Notes: generated by a model not told the origin, from the sequence alone. A stretch of 64,000 nt of DNA from Bacteroidota bacterium (GCA_018267575.1 JAFDYF010000056.1:62001-126000); one strand, 5' to 3'; positions 9,042 to 18,776 are shown, counted from the first letter of the stretch. A program made the numbers and translations.

Positions 9042-10025
9042 GTGGTAGCCATTTTTAAACAAAAAAGTCAGGCCAATGCTTTTATTTTGCTATTGTATGC
9101 ACTGGTACTGAAGTTTTCTATTTTTATACATCCTATCATTCCTTCCACAAGAAAGGAAGATAGTTTTTTGTATGCAAACATCCTGCGTTGGTTGAGTGCG
9201 GCCTTTAAAGAAGTGCCGATATTTTTTTCGATACTCACCTTTCTGTTGCTGTTTGCACAGGCCACTTTGTTCAACCGTATTTGCAATCATCAGAAAATAT
9301 TCCCCAAGCCCAATTATTTACCAGCTATGTCCTATATTCTGGTAACTTCATTGATACCTTCTTGGAATTATTTTTCAGCCCCATTGCTCATCAACTCGGT
9401 AATGGTTTGGGTGTTTTACCGGATGACCACGATGTATAACGAAAACCGTGCTTCGGATGGGTCTGTTTTTAATATTGGCGCATTAACAGGGCTTGCCACA
9501 CTTTTATATTATCCAGCCATTGCATTTCTGTTGTTGATGTTTTTTGCTCTCTTGGTCATGCGGCCTTTCCGCCTTCGGGAATGGGTGATGAGTTTGATCG
9601 GGTTCACAACCCCTTATTATTTTTTATTCATCCTGCTTTATTTTACCAATCAATGGGACTGGAAAAATGTGGTGCCTCAGATTCTTTTCAGGCTGCCTGC
9701 AATACCGGCCTCCATTTGGATTTCTATTGGCATAGTATTACTGATTGTTCCTTTTTTGATTGGTGGTTTTTTTGTGCAGGCCAATCTGAATAAGATGCTG
9801 ATCCAATATCGTAAAAATTGGAGCCTGTTGTTGTTTTATCTTTTGGTTGCTATAGTCATTATCCTCATCGACCATACCAATTTTTATGAAAATTGGATTG
9901 TGACTGCTGTGCCCTTTGCCGCATTCCATGCTGCCGCCTATTTTTATTCGAATGATCGGATACTGTTGAACGTAATGCATTGGCTTACTTTTGTTTTCAT
10001 CTTGTGGATGAATTATCATGGCTGA
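9042..10025 (+). CDS. Polytopic membrane protein, DUF6427-like
   Basis: This 327-residue protein consists of a short basic N-terminus and about eight to nine hydrophobic helices with short loops. It starts with GTG, 12 bases behind the preceding gene, and no upstream ATG is available in frame. Its length and pattern resemble the Bacteroidota family DUF6427, an assignment made from memory. No catalytic motif is visible. The location between a secreted protein and purQ gives no functional hint. Confidence 0.7.
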   Translation: MVAIFKQKSQANAFILLLYALVLKFSIFIHPIIPSTRKEDSFLYANILRWLSAAFKEVPIFFSILTFLLLFAQATLFNRICNHQKIFPKPNYLPAMSYILVTSLIPSWNYFSAPLLINSVMVWVFYRMTTMYNENRASDGSVFNIGALTGLATLLYYPAIAFLLLMFFALLVMRPFRLREWVMSLIGFTTPYYFLFILLYFTNQWDWKNVVPQILFRLPAIPASIWISIGIVLLIVPFLIGGFFVQANLNKMLIQYRKNWSLLLFYLLVAIVIILIDHTNFYENWIVTAVPFAAFHAAAYFYSNDRILLNVMHWLTFVFILWMNYHG

Positions 10026-10050
10026 TATTTTTCATTCAGGGGAATAGCGG

Positions 10051-10058
10051 TAACTTTG
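10051..10058 (+). promoter_or_regulatory. Candidate -7 box (TAACTTTG) for purQ
   Basis: TAACTTTG lies 19 bases before the purQ ATG, with a T-rich stretch (TTTT at 10028-10031) 19 bases further upstream where the -33 element is expected. Confidence 0.45.
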
Positions 10059-10077
10059 AACCCTCAAACCATCAGAT

Positions 10078-10788
10078 ATGAAATTTGGAATTGTAGTTTT
10101 CCCGGGATCTAATTGCGAACGCGATATGCAGGATGCACTGGAAAACGATCTTGGTCAGGAAGTTGTTATGCTTTGGCATAAGGATGAAGACATCAGCATG
10201 TTCAATACAGAGGATTGCATCGTTCTGCCCGGCGGGTTCTCTTATGGCGATTATCTGCGCTGTGGTGCCATTGCCCGTTTTAGCCCCATGATGAAGTCTG
10301 TGATCGGTTTTGCGGAAAAAGGTGGTAAGGTGCTGGGTGTTTGCAATGGTTTCCAGATTTTATGCGAGGCAAGGTTATTGCCTGGTATTTTATTGAGGAA
10401 TGCCAATCAGCAGTATATCAGCAAGAATGTTTTTCTTTCAGGTACTGGTGCGGAAAAAAAGGCTTTGAAAATACCCATTGCCCATGGAGAGGGAAGGTAT
10501 TATGCCGATGAAAAAACGTTGGATGAACTGGAAAAAAACAATCAGGTAATCTATAAATATTGTGATGAGTTTGGTAAGATTACACCCGAGGCCAACCCTA
10601 ATGGGTCCTTGCGAAATATCGCTGGCATTCGCAATGCTTCCGGTAATGTGATGGGCATGATGCCCCACCCGGAGCGTGCCTGTTCGGAAGCTTTGGGAAA
10701 CATTGATGGGAAACTGGTTTTGTGGAAATTTTTCCCTGAAATTAAAGAGGGTGTAAAAGTTAAAACGGCAGAGCTCGTGAATTTTTAG
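10078..10788 (+). CDS. purQ: Phosphoribosylformylglycinamidine synthase glutaminase subunit
   Basis: The 236-residue protein is a class I glutamine amidotransferase. It begins KFGIVVFPGSNCERD, has nucleophile Cys89 in GVCNGFQIL, and carries the His-x-Glu of the triad in MMPHPERA near the C-terminus. PurQ supplies ammonia from glutamine to PurL for the fourth step of purine synthesis. The other subunits (PurL, PurS) are not in this window, so purine genes are dispersed here. Confidence 0.95.
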   Translation: MKFGIVVFPGSNCERDMQDALENDLGQEVVMLWHKDEDISMFNTEDCIVLPGGFSYGDYLRCGAIARFSPMMKSVIGFAEKGGKVLGVCNGFQILCEARLLPGILLRNANQQYISKNVFLSGTGAEKKALKIPIAHGEGRYYADEKTLDELEKNNQVIYKYCDEFGKITPEANPNGSLRNIAGIRNASGNVMGMMPHPERACSEALGNIDGKLVLWKFFPEIKEGVKVKTAELVNF

Positions 10789-10851
10789 GATTTTATTAGC
10801 AACTGAATCCCTCAATTTGCCGTTATTATTAATAGCAACATAAAATTTATT

Positions 10852-11304
10852 ATGAAAGCATTATTTCTACCTGCACTGTTATTGGTTTCCGTTTTAACAA
10901 TTGCACAATCGAACCGGGAAGTAAAATGGGATTATAGCGCAAAAAAGATTGCTGATCGAACTTATGAGGTACATATGACAGCCACCATCAACGGGGATTA
11001 TCATATGTATGCTCAGAATGTTGGTGGCGATGGCCCTGTGCCCACCAGTTTTAGTTTTTCAAAAAATCCATTGCTAATTACAGAAGGGAAAGTAAAGGAA
11101 GCCGGTAAAATGGTTAAAAAATTTGAGTCGGCCTGGAACCATAATGTGAACTACTATGAGGGCAAAGTGGATTTTGTACAAGTGGTGAAGCTGAAGGCAA
11201 ACGCTAAAACAAGTCTATCAGGGAAAGTTGAATTTATGGTATGCAACGAAAAGCAATGTCTGCCACCTGCTGAGGTGCCCATAAATGTGAATGTTGGGGG
11301 TTAG
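10852..11304 (+). CDS. Stand-alone DsbD N-domain protein with intact cysteine pair
   Basis: The 150-residue protein has a Sec signal peptide (about 1-19) and then a single domain like the periplasmic alpha domain of DsbD (DsbD_N). It ends with Cys131 and Cys136 in VCNEKQCLPP, the pair that carries electrons in DsbD alpha. The dsbD gene follows after 69 bases. The N-domain of that DsbD has lost the corresponding cysteines, so this small protein may be the working periplasmic electron carrier for it. The two are separated by a weak hairpin. Confidence 0.8.
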   Translation: MKALFLPALLLVSVLTIAQSNREVKWDYSAKKIADRTYEVHMTATINGDYHMYAQNVGGDGPVPTSFSFSKNPLLITEGKVKEAGKMVKKFESAWNHNVNYYEGKVDFVQVVKLKANAKTSLSGKVEFMVCNEKQCLPPAEVPINVNVGG

Positions 11305-11333
11305 TCGTCTGGCTGACATTATATCAATCAAAA

Positions 11334-11364
11334 AAACGGGTTCTTTGACTCGTTTATTTTTTGC
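11334..11364 (+). terminator. Weak hairpin with T-rich tail between the DsbD_N gene and dsbD
   Basis: AAACGGG (11334-11340) pairs with CTCGTTT (11349-11355), including one G-T pair, and is followed by a T-rich stretch. It lies just ahead of the dsbD start, so it could terminate the first message or tune read-through. Confidence 0.4.
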
Positions 11365-11373
11365 CTATCATTT

Positions 11374-13323
11374 ATGAGATACTTACTACGTTTTTTTCCA
11401 TCGTTAGTCCTATTTTTTTTGTTGAACAGCTCCTTATGGGCCCAGGATTCCACAGCGTTCAACTGGAACGTTACCAGTAAAAAAGTGGGTGAAGGGGTTT
11501 ATCAACTTTCTTTCAAAACGGAAATTAAAAATGGTTGGCAACTGTATGCGCCTAACCAACTATTTTCGGATATCCATTCGGTTGAATTGAGCTTTGCCGA
11601 TTCCATCATCAAAGCAGATACCGTTTACACAGCATTGGGTGAAGCTAAAAAAATACATAACAAGGTGTTCGATAATGCCTCGTTTACCATTTATGATAAA
11701 GAGGCGGTGTTTACAACCACGGTAAGAATTAAAGGAACTGTCCCATCTATACTGATGGGGGAATTTAAATACACATACGGGAAGGAAGATGAATTTTACC
11801 CCTTGGTGTCATTCCCTTTTTCAGTAGGGCTGGAAGGAGGGGTATCCAATGTGGCGAGAATCAAGATTAATAGTATCGACTTGAAACATCCGGTAAACAA
11901 TTGTGGTGACGATAGCGCAGAAGGTAAGGGGCTTACGAGTATTTTTCTGTTGGGTCTGATTGGCGGTTTCATTGCTTTGTTAACTCCCTGTGTTTTCCCA
12001 TTGATCCCCCTTACTGTATCGTTTTTTACCAAACGGGCAGCCAATAGAAAAAAGGGAGTGGCACATGCCATGCTCTATGGATTTTTTATTTTCCTTATCT
12101 ATATATTGCTCAGCCTGCCTTTCCATTTATTGGATCATACCAATCCGGAGATACTAAATAATATCTCTACCAATGTGTGGTTGAACCTATTGTTTTTTGC
12201 GGTGTTTGTTGTGTTCGCCATTTCATTTTTCGGATATTTTGAGATCAGCTTGCCCGGTAGTGTGGCCAATAAGGCCGATTCGAAATCTGGGGCGGGCAAT
12301 CTGGTAGGCATCTTTTTTATGGCCCTTACTTTGGCTATCGTTTCTTTTTCCTGCACCGGGCCCATTTTGGGCTCTTTGTTGGCAGGGGCACTTACCAAAA
12401 ATGGAGGCGCCATCCAATTGAGCTTTGGGATGGGCGGTTTTGGTTTGGGGCTTGCATTGCCTTTTGCCTTGTTTGCCATGTTCCCCAACTGGTTGAACTC
12501 ATTACCAAAATCCGGCGGATGGCTTACTTCGGTAAAAGTGGTATTGGGATTTTTGGAACTCGCTATGGCGATGAAATTTTTGAGCAATGCAGATTTGGTT
12601 GAGCAATGGGGACTGGTGAAAAGAGAATTGTTCATCGGTTTTTGGGTGCTGATTGGTATTTTGATTGTGTTGTATTTATTAGGTAAAATCAGGTTTCCAC
12701 ATGATAGCCCAATCAAAAAATTTAGTAAGGCTAGGATCGTGTTGATCATTTTGTTTTCAGCATTCACTTTTTATCTGATACCCGGTGTTACCAATACAAA
12801 ATATGCCAACCTAAAACTCATCAGCGGATTTCCCCCGCCCTTATGTTATAGTCTTTATAAGAACCCAGTGAATTGCGAGAAGGGGGTAGAGCCATTGAAA
12901 AATGATTATGAAAAAGCATTGCAGGAAGCCAAGCAACAACATAAACCCTTGCTGCTCGATTTTACCGGATGGGCCTGCGTAAACTGTAGAAGGATGGAAG
13001 AGAATGTATGGACGGACCCCACAGTGAAACAATTGATGCTGGACAGCTTTGTGGTAGTGTCTTTATATGTGGATGAAAGAAAAGTATTGCCAGCCTCAGA
13101 GCAATTTACCTATACCACTAAAAATAATGCGCTCAAACCCATCATCACGGTAGGGGATAAATGGGCTACTTTTCAATCAGAAAATTTCAATGCTGTATCA
13201 CAGCCACAATATGCAATTGTAAGCACCGAAGAAAAATTGCTCGCCAAAACAAAGGGTTATACCGCAAACCCCAAGGAATTCGTCAGTTGGTTGCAATGTG
13301 GCTTGGAGGCAAACCGTAAATAG
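11374..13323 (+). CDS. dsbD: Thiol:disulfide interchange protein DsbD with a cysteine-free N-domain
   Basis: The 649-residue protein has a signal peptide (1-23), a periplasmic N-domain (about 25-165), an eight-helix CcdA/DsbD core and a C-terminal thioredoxin domain. Core cysteines are Cys206 in LTPCVFP and Cys327 in SFSCTGP, and the thioredoxin pair is Cys535/Cys538 in WACVNC. This core moves electrons from cytoplasmic thioredoxin to the periplasm. Unusually, residues 1-176 contain no cysteine at all: where the N-domain pair is expected the sequence reads YGKEDEFYPL. The upstream 150-residue protein does carry that pair, which suggests the alpha-domain role has moved to a separate protein. 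Confidence 0.92.
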   Translation: MRYLLRFFPSLVLFFLLNSSLWAQDSTAFNWNVTSKKVGEGVYQLSFKTEIKNGWQLYAPNQLFSDIHSVELSFADSIIKADTVYTALGEAKKIHNKVFDNASFTIYDKEAVFTTTVRIKGTVPSILMGEFKYTYGKEDEFYPLVSFPFSVGLEGGVSNVARIKINSIDLKHPVNNCGDDSAEGKGLTSIFLLGLIGGFIALLTPCVFPLIPLTVSFFTKRAANRKKGVAHAMLYGFFIFLIYILLSLPFHLLDHTNPEILNNISTNVWLNLLFFAVFVVFAISFFGYFEISLPGSVANKADSKSGAGNLVGIFFMALTLAIVSFSCTGPILGSLLAGALTKNGGAIQLSFGMGGFGLGLALPFALFAMFPNWLNSLPKSGGWLTSVKVVLGFLELAMAMKFLSNADLVEQWGLVKRELFIGFWVLIGILIVLYLLGKIRFPHDSPIKKFSKARIVLIILFSAFTFYLIPGVTNTKYANLKLISGFPPPLCYSLYKNPVNCEKGVEPLKNDYEKALQEAKQQHKPLLLDFTGWACVNCRRMEENVWTDPTVKQLMLDSFVVVSLYVDERKVLPASEQFTYTTKNNALKPIITVGDKWATFQSENFNAVSQPQYAIVSTEEKLLAKTKGYTANPKEFVSWLQCGLEANRK

Positions 13324-13526
13324 AATGGATTTTTATTAATGGGGAGAAATTTGATTTTATTCTCTGCTTACCATTTTAATTCATCAATAAAATTTATGGG
13401 AATGCGCCATTGTCATTTACTCTTTTGGGTAGATGCTATGGGCCTAAAATCCTTACATTTGAATCTAAGTAAGTATACTTCTTTAGGTTATCTCCATCAA
13501 TCGCTATCTAATTATAAAATCCATAA

Positions 13527-14696
13527 ATGAAACAGCTTTCTTGCATGAGTTTAATTTTGCTGTTCTGTATAACAGCAAGTTTCGCCCAATCAAAAAGAAA
13601 TATTGTTTTTGAATCAGGCTCAGAGGGGTACAACAGTTATCGCATCCCAGCGATGATCCGTTTGCCAAATGGGGCACTGTTGGCTTTTTGTGAAGGAAGG
13701 GTGAGCAATGCGGCAGACTTTGGCAATGTAGATATTCTTATGAAAACGAGTAAGGATGATGGACAAACTTGGGGCAGCCTAAAAATCATTGTTGATAATG
13801 GATTGTTGCAGGCAGGGAATCCCGCTCCTGTATTGGACATGAAAGATCCTGCCTATCCCAATGGCAGGATCTTTTTGTTTTATAATACTGGCGGTCAAAA
13901 TGAAAATGAAATAAGAAAAGGACACGGTATTCGTGAAGTTTGGTATAAAACATCCATTGATGATGGTATTACTTGGAGTGCTCCTGTAAACATTACCACA
14001 CAAGTACATCGTCCAAATCAGCCACAGATGAATGCTGCATATCATTTTGACGAGGATTGGAGAAGCTATGCGAATACACCCGGTCATGCGATACAATTTT
14101 CTGAAGGTATTTATGCTGGCAGGATTTATGTGGCGGCAAACCATTCGGCTGGTAATCCCCAAGCTTGGTTCAAAGATTATCGAGCTCACGGTTATTATAC
14201 CGATGATCATGGTAAAACTTTTCATTTGAGCGAAGTAGTGGATGTGCAAGGGAGCAATGAAAGTATGGCAGCGGAACTCTCGCAAAATAAACTGATGCTT
14301 AATATCCGTAATCAGCAAGGAAATGTAAAGGCCCGGATTATTGCGGTTAGTCTTAATGGTGGAGAATCTTGGGATGAGGCTTATTTTGACCGAAATCTTC
14401 CCGACCCTGTTTGCCAGGGCAGTATTCTTTCAATTAAAACAAAAAGAGCTAAACGCTTATTGGTTTTTTGCAATAATGCGGATACCAGTCGGCGGGATCA
14501 TTTAACCTTAAGGGTGAGTGCGGATGAAGGAATCACATGGGATAAAAGCTATTTGATCGATAAAAGCACGGATGAGTTTAAAGGCGATTTTACTGGGTAT
14601 TCCGATTTGGTAGAATTGGGCAAAAAGAAAATTGGCATTTTATACGAAAGGAACAATTATCATGAAATTGTTTTCACTAGTCTGGTTCTGAAATGA
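13527..14696 (+). CDS. Secreted exo-alpha-sialidase (GH33-like)
   Basis: The 389-residue protein starts with a signal peptide ending ITASFAQ (1-21). The RIP motif is present in YRIPAMIR, with Arg39 as the first of the carboxylate-binding arginines. At least four Asp boxes follow: SKDDGQTW (75-82), SIDDGITW (143-150), SLNGGESW and SADEGITW, as expected for a six-bladed sialidase propeller. It should remove terminal sialic acid in the periplasm or outside the cell. No sialic acid transporter, lyase or kinase gene is in the window. The gap before it (13324-13526) has a short open frame that I do not consider real. Confidence 0.88.
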   Translation: MKQLSCMSLILLFCITASFAQSKRNIVFESGSEGYNSYRIPAMIRLPNGALLAFCEGRVSNAADFGNVDILMKTSKDDGQTWGSLKIIVDNGLLQAGNPAPVLDMKDPAYPNGRIFLFYNTGGQNENEIRKGHGIREVWYKTSIDDGITWSAPVNITTQVHRPNQPQMNAAYHFDEDWRSYANTPGHAIQFSEGIYAGRIYVAANHSAGNPQAWFKDYRAHGYYTDDHGKTFHLSEVVDVQGSNESMAAELSQNKLMLNIRNQQGNVKARIIAVSLNGGESWDEAYFDRNLPDPVCQGSILSIKTKRAKRLLVFCNNADTSRRDHLTLRVSADEGITWDKSYLIDKSTDEFKGDFTGYSDLVELGKKKIGILYERNNYHEIVFTSLVLK

Positions 14697-14765
14697 CTGG
14701 AATAAAGAATATAATTACAGGGATTCTTTAAAACGTAAAGCTATTCTTCAAACACATAAATAAAA

Positions 14766-14792
14766 AAAGCCATCACTCTGTGTGATGGCTTT
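14766..14792 (-). terminator. Perfect 11-bp hairpin with T-tract on the minus strand
   Basis: AAAGCCATCAC (14766-14776) and GTGATGGCTTT (14782-14792) form a perfect stem with a 5-base loop. On the minus strand it is followed by a T-rich run, so it can end transcription from the sigma factor gene at 15009-15590. On the plus strand, after the sialidase, it lacks a T-tract. Confidence 0.7.
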
Positions 14793-14801
14793 CAATTAGG
14801 C

Positions 14802-14866
14802 GTCATTCTGTTCCAACCTTCCGGCTGCAAGCAATTCATTTTGCCGGGTGGAGCAACAGAATGACA
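14802..14866. repeat. Long nested inverted repeat between two terminator-like hairpins
   Basis: GTCATTCTGTT (14802-14812) and AACAGAATGAC (14856-14866) are perfect complements, and CCGGC (14821-14825) can pair with GCCGG (14843-14847) inside. The 65-base element can fold into an extended structure on either strand. Its role is unknown. Confidence 0.5.
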
Positions 14867-14873
14867 AGAGTTA

Positions 14874-14903
14874 AAAATCCCGCCGCAATTGCAGCAGGAT
14901 TTT
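14874..14903 (-). terminator. 13-bp hairpin favouring the minus strand
   Basis: The arms (14874-14886 and 14891-14903) enclose a 4-base loop. On the plus strand there are two C-A mismatches, but in the minus-strand RNA both become G-U pairs, so the stem is continuous and is followed by Ts. This points to selection for minus-strand function, downstream of the sigma factor gene. With the two neighbouring elements it fills the 312-base gap at 14697-15008, where I see no gene. Confidence 0.6.
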
Positions 14904-15008
14904 GATTTTAATATTTTCTGTTGTTTCTGTTCACTCTATAAAAGTAGCTGTTGTTTCTATAGCCTGTTGTTTGGTATGGTTAAATGTTCATTAAAGAACC
15001 AACTATAC

Positions 15009-15590
15009 TTATAAGGCTATATTTTTTTCCAACATCATCTTTCTTAGGTTGATCAGTCCGTAGCGCATACGGCCTAAAGCAGTGTTGATGCTACAGTCAG
15101 TAAGTGATGCAATTTCCTTAAAGCTCAGATCTGCATAATGGCGAAGGATAATCACTTCTTTCTGGTCTTCAGGAAGCATATCCAACATTTGCCTAACGCG
15201 GTCATGGCTTTGACGCTTCATCATTTTGGTGTCGGCGCCTTCTTCTGTGAAATTGATTACTTCGAAAATGTCGCGGTCATCGCTGGTTTTAATAGCAGGG
15301 GTGCGCTTTACTTTCCTGAAATGGTCAACGCAAAGATTGTGTGCAATTCTCGTGGCCCATGGTAAGAATTTTCCTTCCTCTGTGTAACGGCCACCACGGA
15401 TGGTGTCAATTACTTTGATGAGAACATCTTGGAAAATATCTTCTGCAAGATATTTGTCCTTAACCAAGAAAAGGATGGAGGTGTACAGTTTGTCCTTGTG
15501 GCGGATTACTAATGCTTCCAGAGCATTTAAATCGCCGTCGCGAAATTCGTGGATTAGCTCGTGGTCGGTTTTTTGGCGTAAAGATTTCAT
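15009..15590 (-). CDS. RNA polymerase ECF-type sigma factor
   Basis: The 193-residue protein has a region 2 helix set (LAEDIFQDVLIKV, then KFLPWATRIAHNLCVDHFRK) and a region 4 helix-turn-helix (ILRHYADLSFKEIASLTDCSINTALGRMRYGL). This is the layout of ECF sigma-70 factors. No FecR-like or other anti-sigma gene adjoins it, unlike the two other ECF genes here. The product is close in form to the general SigW-type factors found singly in Chitinophagaceae genomes. Several hairpins lie downstream as likely terminators. Confidence 0.9.
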   Translation of the reverse strand: MKSLRQKTDHELIHEFRDGDLNALEALVIRHKDKLYTSILFLVKDKYLAEDIFQDVLIKVIDTIRGGRYTEEGKFLPWATRIAHNLCVDHFRKVKRTPAIKTSDDRDIFEVINFTEEGADTKMMKRQSHDRVRQMLDMLPEDQKEVIILRHYADLSFKEIASLTDCSINTALGRMRYGLINLRKMMLEKNIAL

Positions 15591-15854
15591 AAACTTCTAC
15601 GGGTTTGAAGGTGATAGGATTTATGTTTGGATTTAAAATAAAAAATTTTTGATTGTTTGGTTTTTCTAAAGTAGAAGTGATAGCTTGATAGGCAATTCGT
15701 GTTTAGTTAATAATAGCGTACAAAATTCTTGTTAAAGGTATACAATTTTTGGAATAAACAAAATTTTGGGAAAAAGTTTTGAAATTAATTTTTTATGGCA
15801 TTTTGGGACTGACTAATAATAACCAATTGGGAATAAATTTGTTTCTTTATTATC

Positions 15855-18710
15855 ATGGCAAAAATCAAAGAAAAAAAAGCAACGGAAAAAAAAGATTCCC
15901 ATATTGGGCAGGATTCTATATATATTAAAGGTGCTCGTGTCCATAACCTAAAAAACGTAACGGTTGAAATACCCCGCAATAAATTGATTGTGGTTACGGG
16001 TGTATCCGGTTCAGGCAAATCCTCACTTACTATTGATACCTTGTTTGCAGAAGGCCAGCGGCGCTATGCAGAAAGCCTGAGTGCTTATGCCCGTCAATTC
16101 ATGGCTCGCATGAACAAACCAGATGTGGATTATATAAAGGGATTATGCCCTGCCATAGCGATCGAGCAGAAAGTGGTGACCAGAACGCCTAGATCAACTG
16201 TAGGTAGTATGACGGAGATTTATGATTATCTAAGGCTTCTATATGCCCGGATTGGCAGGACCATTTCGCCTGTTTCAGGCAGGCAGGTAAAGAAAGATGA
16301 TGTAAAGGACGTGCTGGATGCCATTTCCAAACAAAAAGAAGGCGACAAGCTGCTGGTTCTGGTTCCATTTAAGCAACATAAAAACCGTGATATAAAAGAA
16401 GAACTGAATATTTTGTTGCAAAAAGGGTTTTCACGCCTATATATAAATAAAGAAGTGTTTCGCATCGAGGATCTGATAGAATCAGGGGGCGGCATCCTGA
16501 CCTCGGAAACCAATGGGCGAAAGTCGGCCAACGGCCAACCAGCAACGGCCAACCTTATACCATATATATTGATCGATCGCCTTGCTGTAAAGGAATTTGA
16601 TGAAGACGACCTCCATCGCATTGCCGATTCTGTGGGCACCGCTTTTTATGAGGGGGAGGGGGAAATGTTTTTGGAAATTAACGGTGATCAGCACTTGCAT
16701 TTCTCCAATCGCTTTGAGTTGGATGGGATAAAGTTTGAAGAACCAGTCCCCAACCTGTTCTCCTTCAACAACCCGTATGGGGCTTGCCCCACTTGTGAGG
16801 GCTTTAGCCAGGTTTTGGGTATTGATGCCGATTTGGTGATTCCCGATAAACGGTTAAGTATATACGAAGGTGCGGTGGCTCCTTGGAAAGGCGAGAAATT
16901 GGTCTGGTGGAAAGATCAATTTGTGAAAGCAGCAAAGAAAATAGATTTTCCGGTACACAAGCCCGTGATGGACCTGACCAAAAAACAATTAGACATATTA
17001 TGGAAAGGAACTGACGAGGCGCAGGGCATCAATGATTTCTTTGCAGAGGTAGAACGCAACTTGTATAAAGTACAGTATCGCGTATTGTTGTCCCGCTATC
17101 GCGGCCGCACACTTTGTCCGGATTGCAATGGTTACCGTTTGCGCAAGGAGGCACTTTATGTAAAAGTGGGTGATAAGCATATCGGCGAACTATGTGAGAT
17201 GCCGGTATCCAGTTTACAGAAGTGGTTCGATGAATTATCGTTCAGCGATTTTGATAAAGCAGTGGCAAAACGGATTTTGATAGAAATCCACCATCGCATA
17301 CAAACCTTGATGGATGTGGGTTTGGGCTATCTCACGCTGAACCGTTTGGCCAATTCATTGAGCGGGGGTGAAAGCCAGCGCATACAATTGACCCGTTCGC
17401 TGGGGTCCAATTTAACCAGTTCGCTATATATTTTGGACGAACCTTCTATTGGTCTGCACTCGAGGGATACGGAAAGATTGATCAAGGTATTAAAGGATTT
17501 GCGCGAGTTGGGCAATACCGTGGTTGTGGTTGAACATGATGAGATGATGATGCGAGAAGCCGATTATATTATTGATATGGGTCCATTGGCCAGTCATCTC
17601 GGTGGAGAAGTGGTGGCCCAGGGTAATTATGACGAGCTGGTGCGTAATCCCAATAGCCTGACAGGAAAATATTTGAAGGGGGATTTTAAGATTGAGCCTC
17701 CCAAAAACATTCGCAAATGGAACCGTTCTATTATAGTAGAAGAGGCAAGACAGAATAACCTAAAAAATATTACCGTTGAAATACCGCTCAATGTGCTTTC
17801 TGTGGTAAGTGGGGTGAGTGGCTCAGGGAAAACAACTTTGGTAAAACAGATTCTTTATCCAGCCTTACAAAAGTTGAAAGGGGAATTCACTGGTGATAAA
17901 GTGGGGCTACATAAAGCGATTTCTGGAGATGTAGATTATATTTCGCAGATTGAGATGGTTGACCAAAACCCAATTGGCAAATCATCGCGCAGTAATCCGG
18001 TTACCTATATTAAGGCATACGATGAGATCCGGGACCTCTATTCAAAACAATCCCTCAGTAAGATGCGCGGTTTTCAGCCAAAACATTTTTCTTTCAATGT
18101 GGATGGGGGCAGGTGCGATACCTGCAAAGGTGAAGGGGAACAAATTGTGGAAATGCAGTTTCTGGCAGATGTGCACCTGACTTGCGAAATCTGTGGGGGA
18201 AAACGGTTCAAGGAAGAAGTGTTGGAAGTGACTTATAAGAACAAGAACATCTATGATATTCTGGAAATGGGTGTGGATGAATCATTGGAATTTTTTAAGG
18301 ACGATAAAGAAATCGTCAATAAAATTAAACCACTGAGTGATGTTGGTTTGGGGTATATCAAATTGGGTCAATCTTCCGACACCTTATCGGGTGGGGAGGC
18401 TCAGCGTGTAAAATTGGCTTCTTTCTTGGGTAAGGGCAAAGGTCTTGGGCATATCCTATTTATTTTCGATGAACCAACAACCGGTTTGCATTTTCATGAT
18501 ATAAAAAAACTGCTGGCTTCCTTTAATGCCTTAATTGAACAAGGACATTCCATTTTAGTGATCGAGCATAATACCGATGTGATCAAATCCGCGGATTGGG
18601 TCATTGACCTTGGACCAGAAGCAGGCGATGCGGGAGGCAACTTGGTATATACAGGTATCCCGGCAGGATTGAAAAAAGTGAAGGAAAGCTATACGGGGAA
18701 ATTTATTTGA
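15855..18710 (+). CDS. uvrA: Excinuclease ABC subunit A
   Basis: The 951-residue protein has two ABC-type ATPase halves. The first Walker A is [10 protein letters not shown] near residue 50 and the second is [10 protein letters not shown] near 660. The signature loops [10 protein letters not shown] and [10 protein letters not shown] are both intact. Zinc-binding CxxC pairs occur in the first half (CPTC, CPDC) and in the second (CDTC, CEIC). UvrA dimers detect bulky DNA lesions and load UvrB for nucleotide excision repair. The start is the first ATG, followed by a lysine-rich tail of about 15 residues. A possible -7 box, TAAATTTG, lies 13 bases before it. uvrB is not in the window. Confidence 0.97.
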   Translation: MAKIKEKKATEKKDSHIGQDSIYIKGARVHNLKNVTVEIPRNKLIVVTGVSGSGKSSLTIDTLFAEGQRRYAESLSAYARQFMARMNKPDVDYIKGLCPAIAIEQKVVTRTPRSTVGSMTEIYDYLRLLYARIGRTISPVSGRQVKKDDVKDVLDAISKQKEGDKLLVLVPFKQHKNRDIKEELNILLQKGFSRLYINKEVFRIEDLIESGGGILTSETNGRKSANGQPATANLIPYILIDRLAVKEFDEDDLHRIADSVGTAFYEGEGEMFLEINGDQHLHFSNRFELDGIKFEEPVPNLFSFNNPYGACPTCEGFSQVLGIDADLVIPDKRLSIYEGAVAPWKGEKLVWWKDQFVKAAKKIDFPVHKPVMDLTKKQLDILWKGTDEAQGINDFFAEVERNLYKVQYRVLLSRYRGRTLCPDCNGYRLRKEALYVKVGDKHIGELCEMPVSSLQKWFDELSFSDFDKAVAKRILIEIHHRIQTLMDVGLGYLTLNRLANSLSGGESQRIQLTRSLGSNLTSSLYILDEPSIGLHSRDTERLIKVLKDLRELGNTVVVVEHDEMMMREADYIIDMGPLASHLGGEVVAQGNYDELVRNPNSLTGKYLKGDFKIEPPKNIRKWNRSIIVEEARQNNLKNITVEIPLNVLSVVSGVSGSGKTTLVKQILYPALQKLKGEFTGDKVGLHKAISGDVDYISQIEMVDQNPIGKSSRSNPVTYIKAYDEIRDLYSKQSLSKMRGFQPKHFSFNVDGGRCDTCKGEGEQIVEMQFLADVHLTCEICGGKRFKEEVLEVTYKNKNIYDILEMGVDESLEFFKDDKEIVNKIKPLSDVGLGYIKLGQSSDTLSGGEAQRVKLASFLGKGKGLGHILFIFDEPTTGLHFHDIKKLLASFNALIEQGHSILVIEHNTDVIKSADWVIDLGPEAGDAGGNLVYTGIPAGLKKVKESYTGKFI

Positions 18711-18714
18711 TTAG

Positions 18715-18776
18715 GAGGTAAGGTATGAGGTATGAGGTATGAGGTATGAGGTATGAGGTATAAGGTGTAGGGTGTA
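18715..18776 (+). repeat. Heptanucleotide tandem repeat (GAGGTAT)n
   Basis: After the uvrA stop there are at least five consecutive 7-base units GAGGTAT, flanked by diverged units (AGGTGTA, AGGGTGT). This is a simple-sequence tract likely to vary in copy number by slippage. It lies in the 163-base gap between uvrA and the convergent DUF4293 gene, and no coding frame crosses it. Confidence 0.9.

Noticed and set aside
13339..13530. 63-codon open frame between dsbD and the sialidase gene
   Set aside because: No signal peptide or family resemblance, no promoter box, and it runs into the sialidase start; it is likely chance.
15009..15590. Idea that this ECF gene forms an anti-sigma pair with a neighbour
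   Set aside because: No FecR-, zinc- or barrel-type anti-sigma gene adjoins it; the sialidase on the other strand has no such domain.
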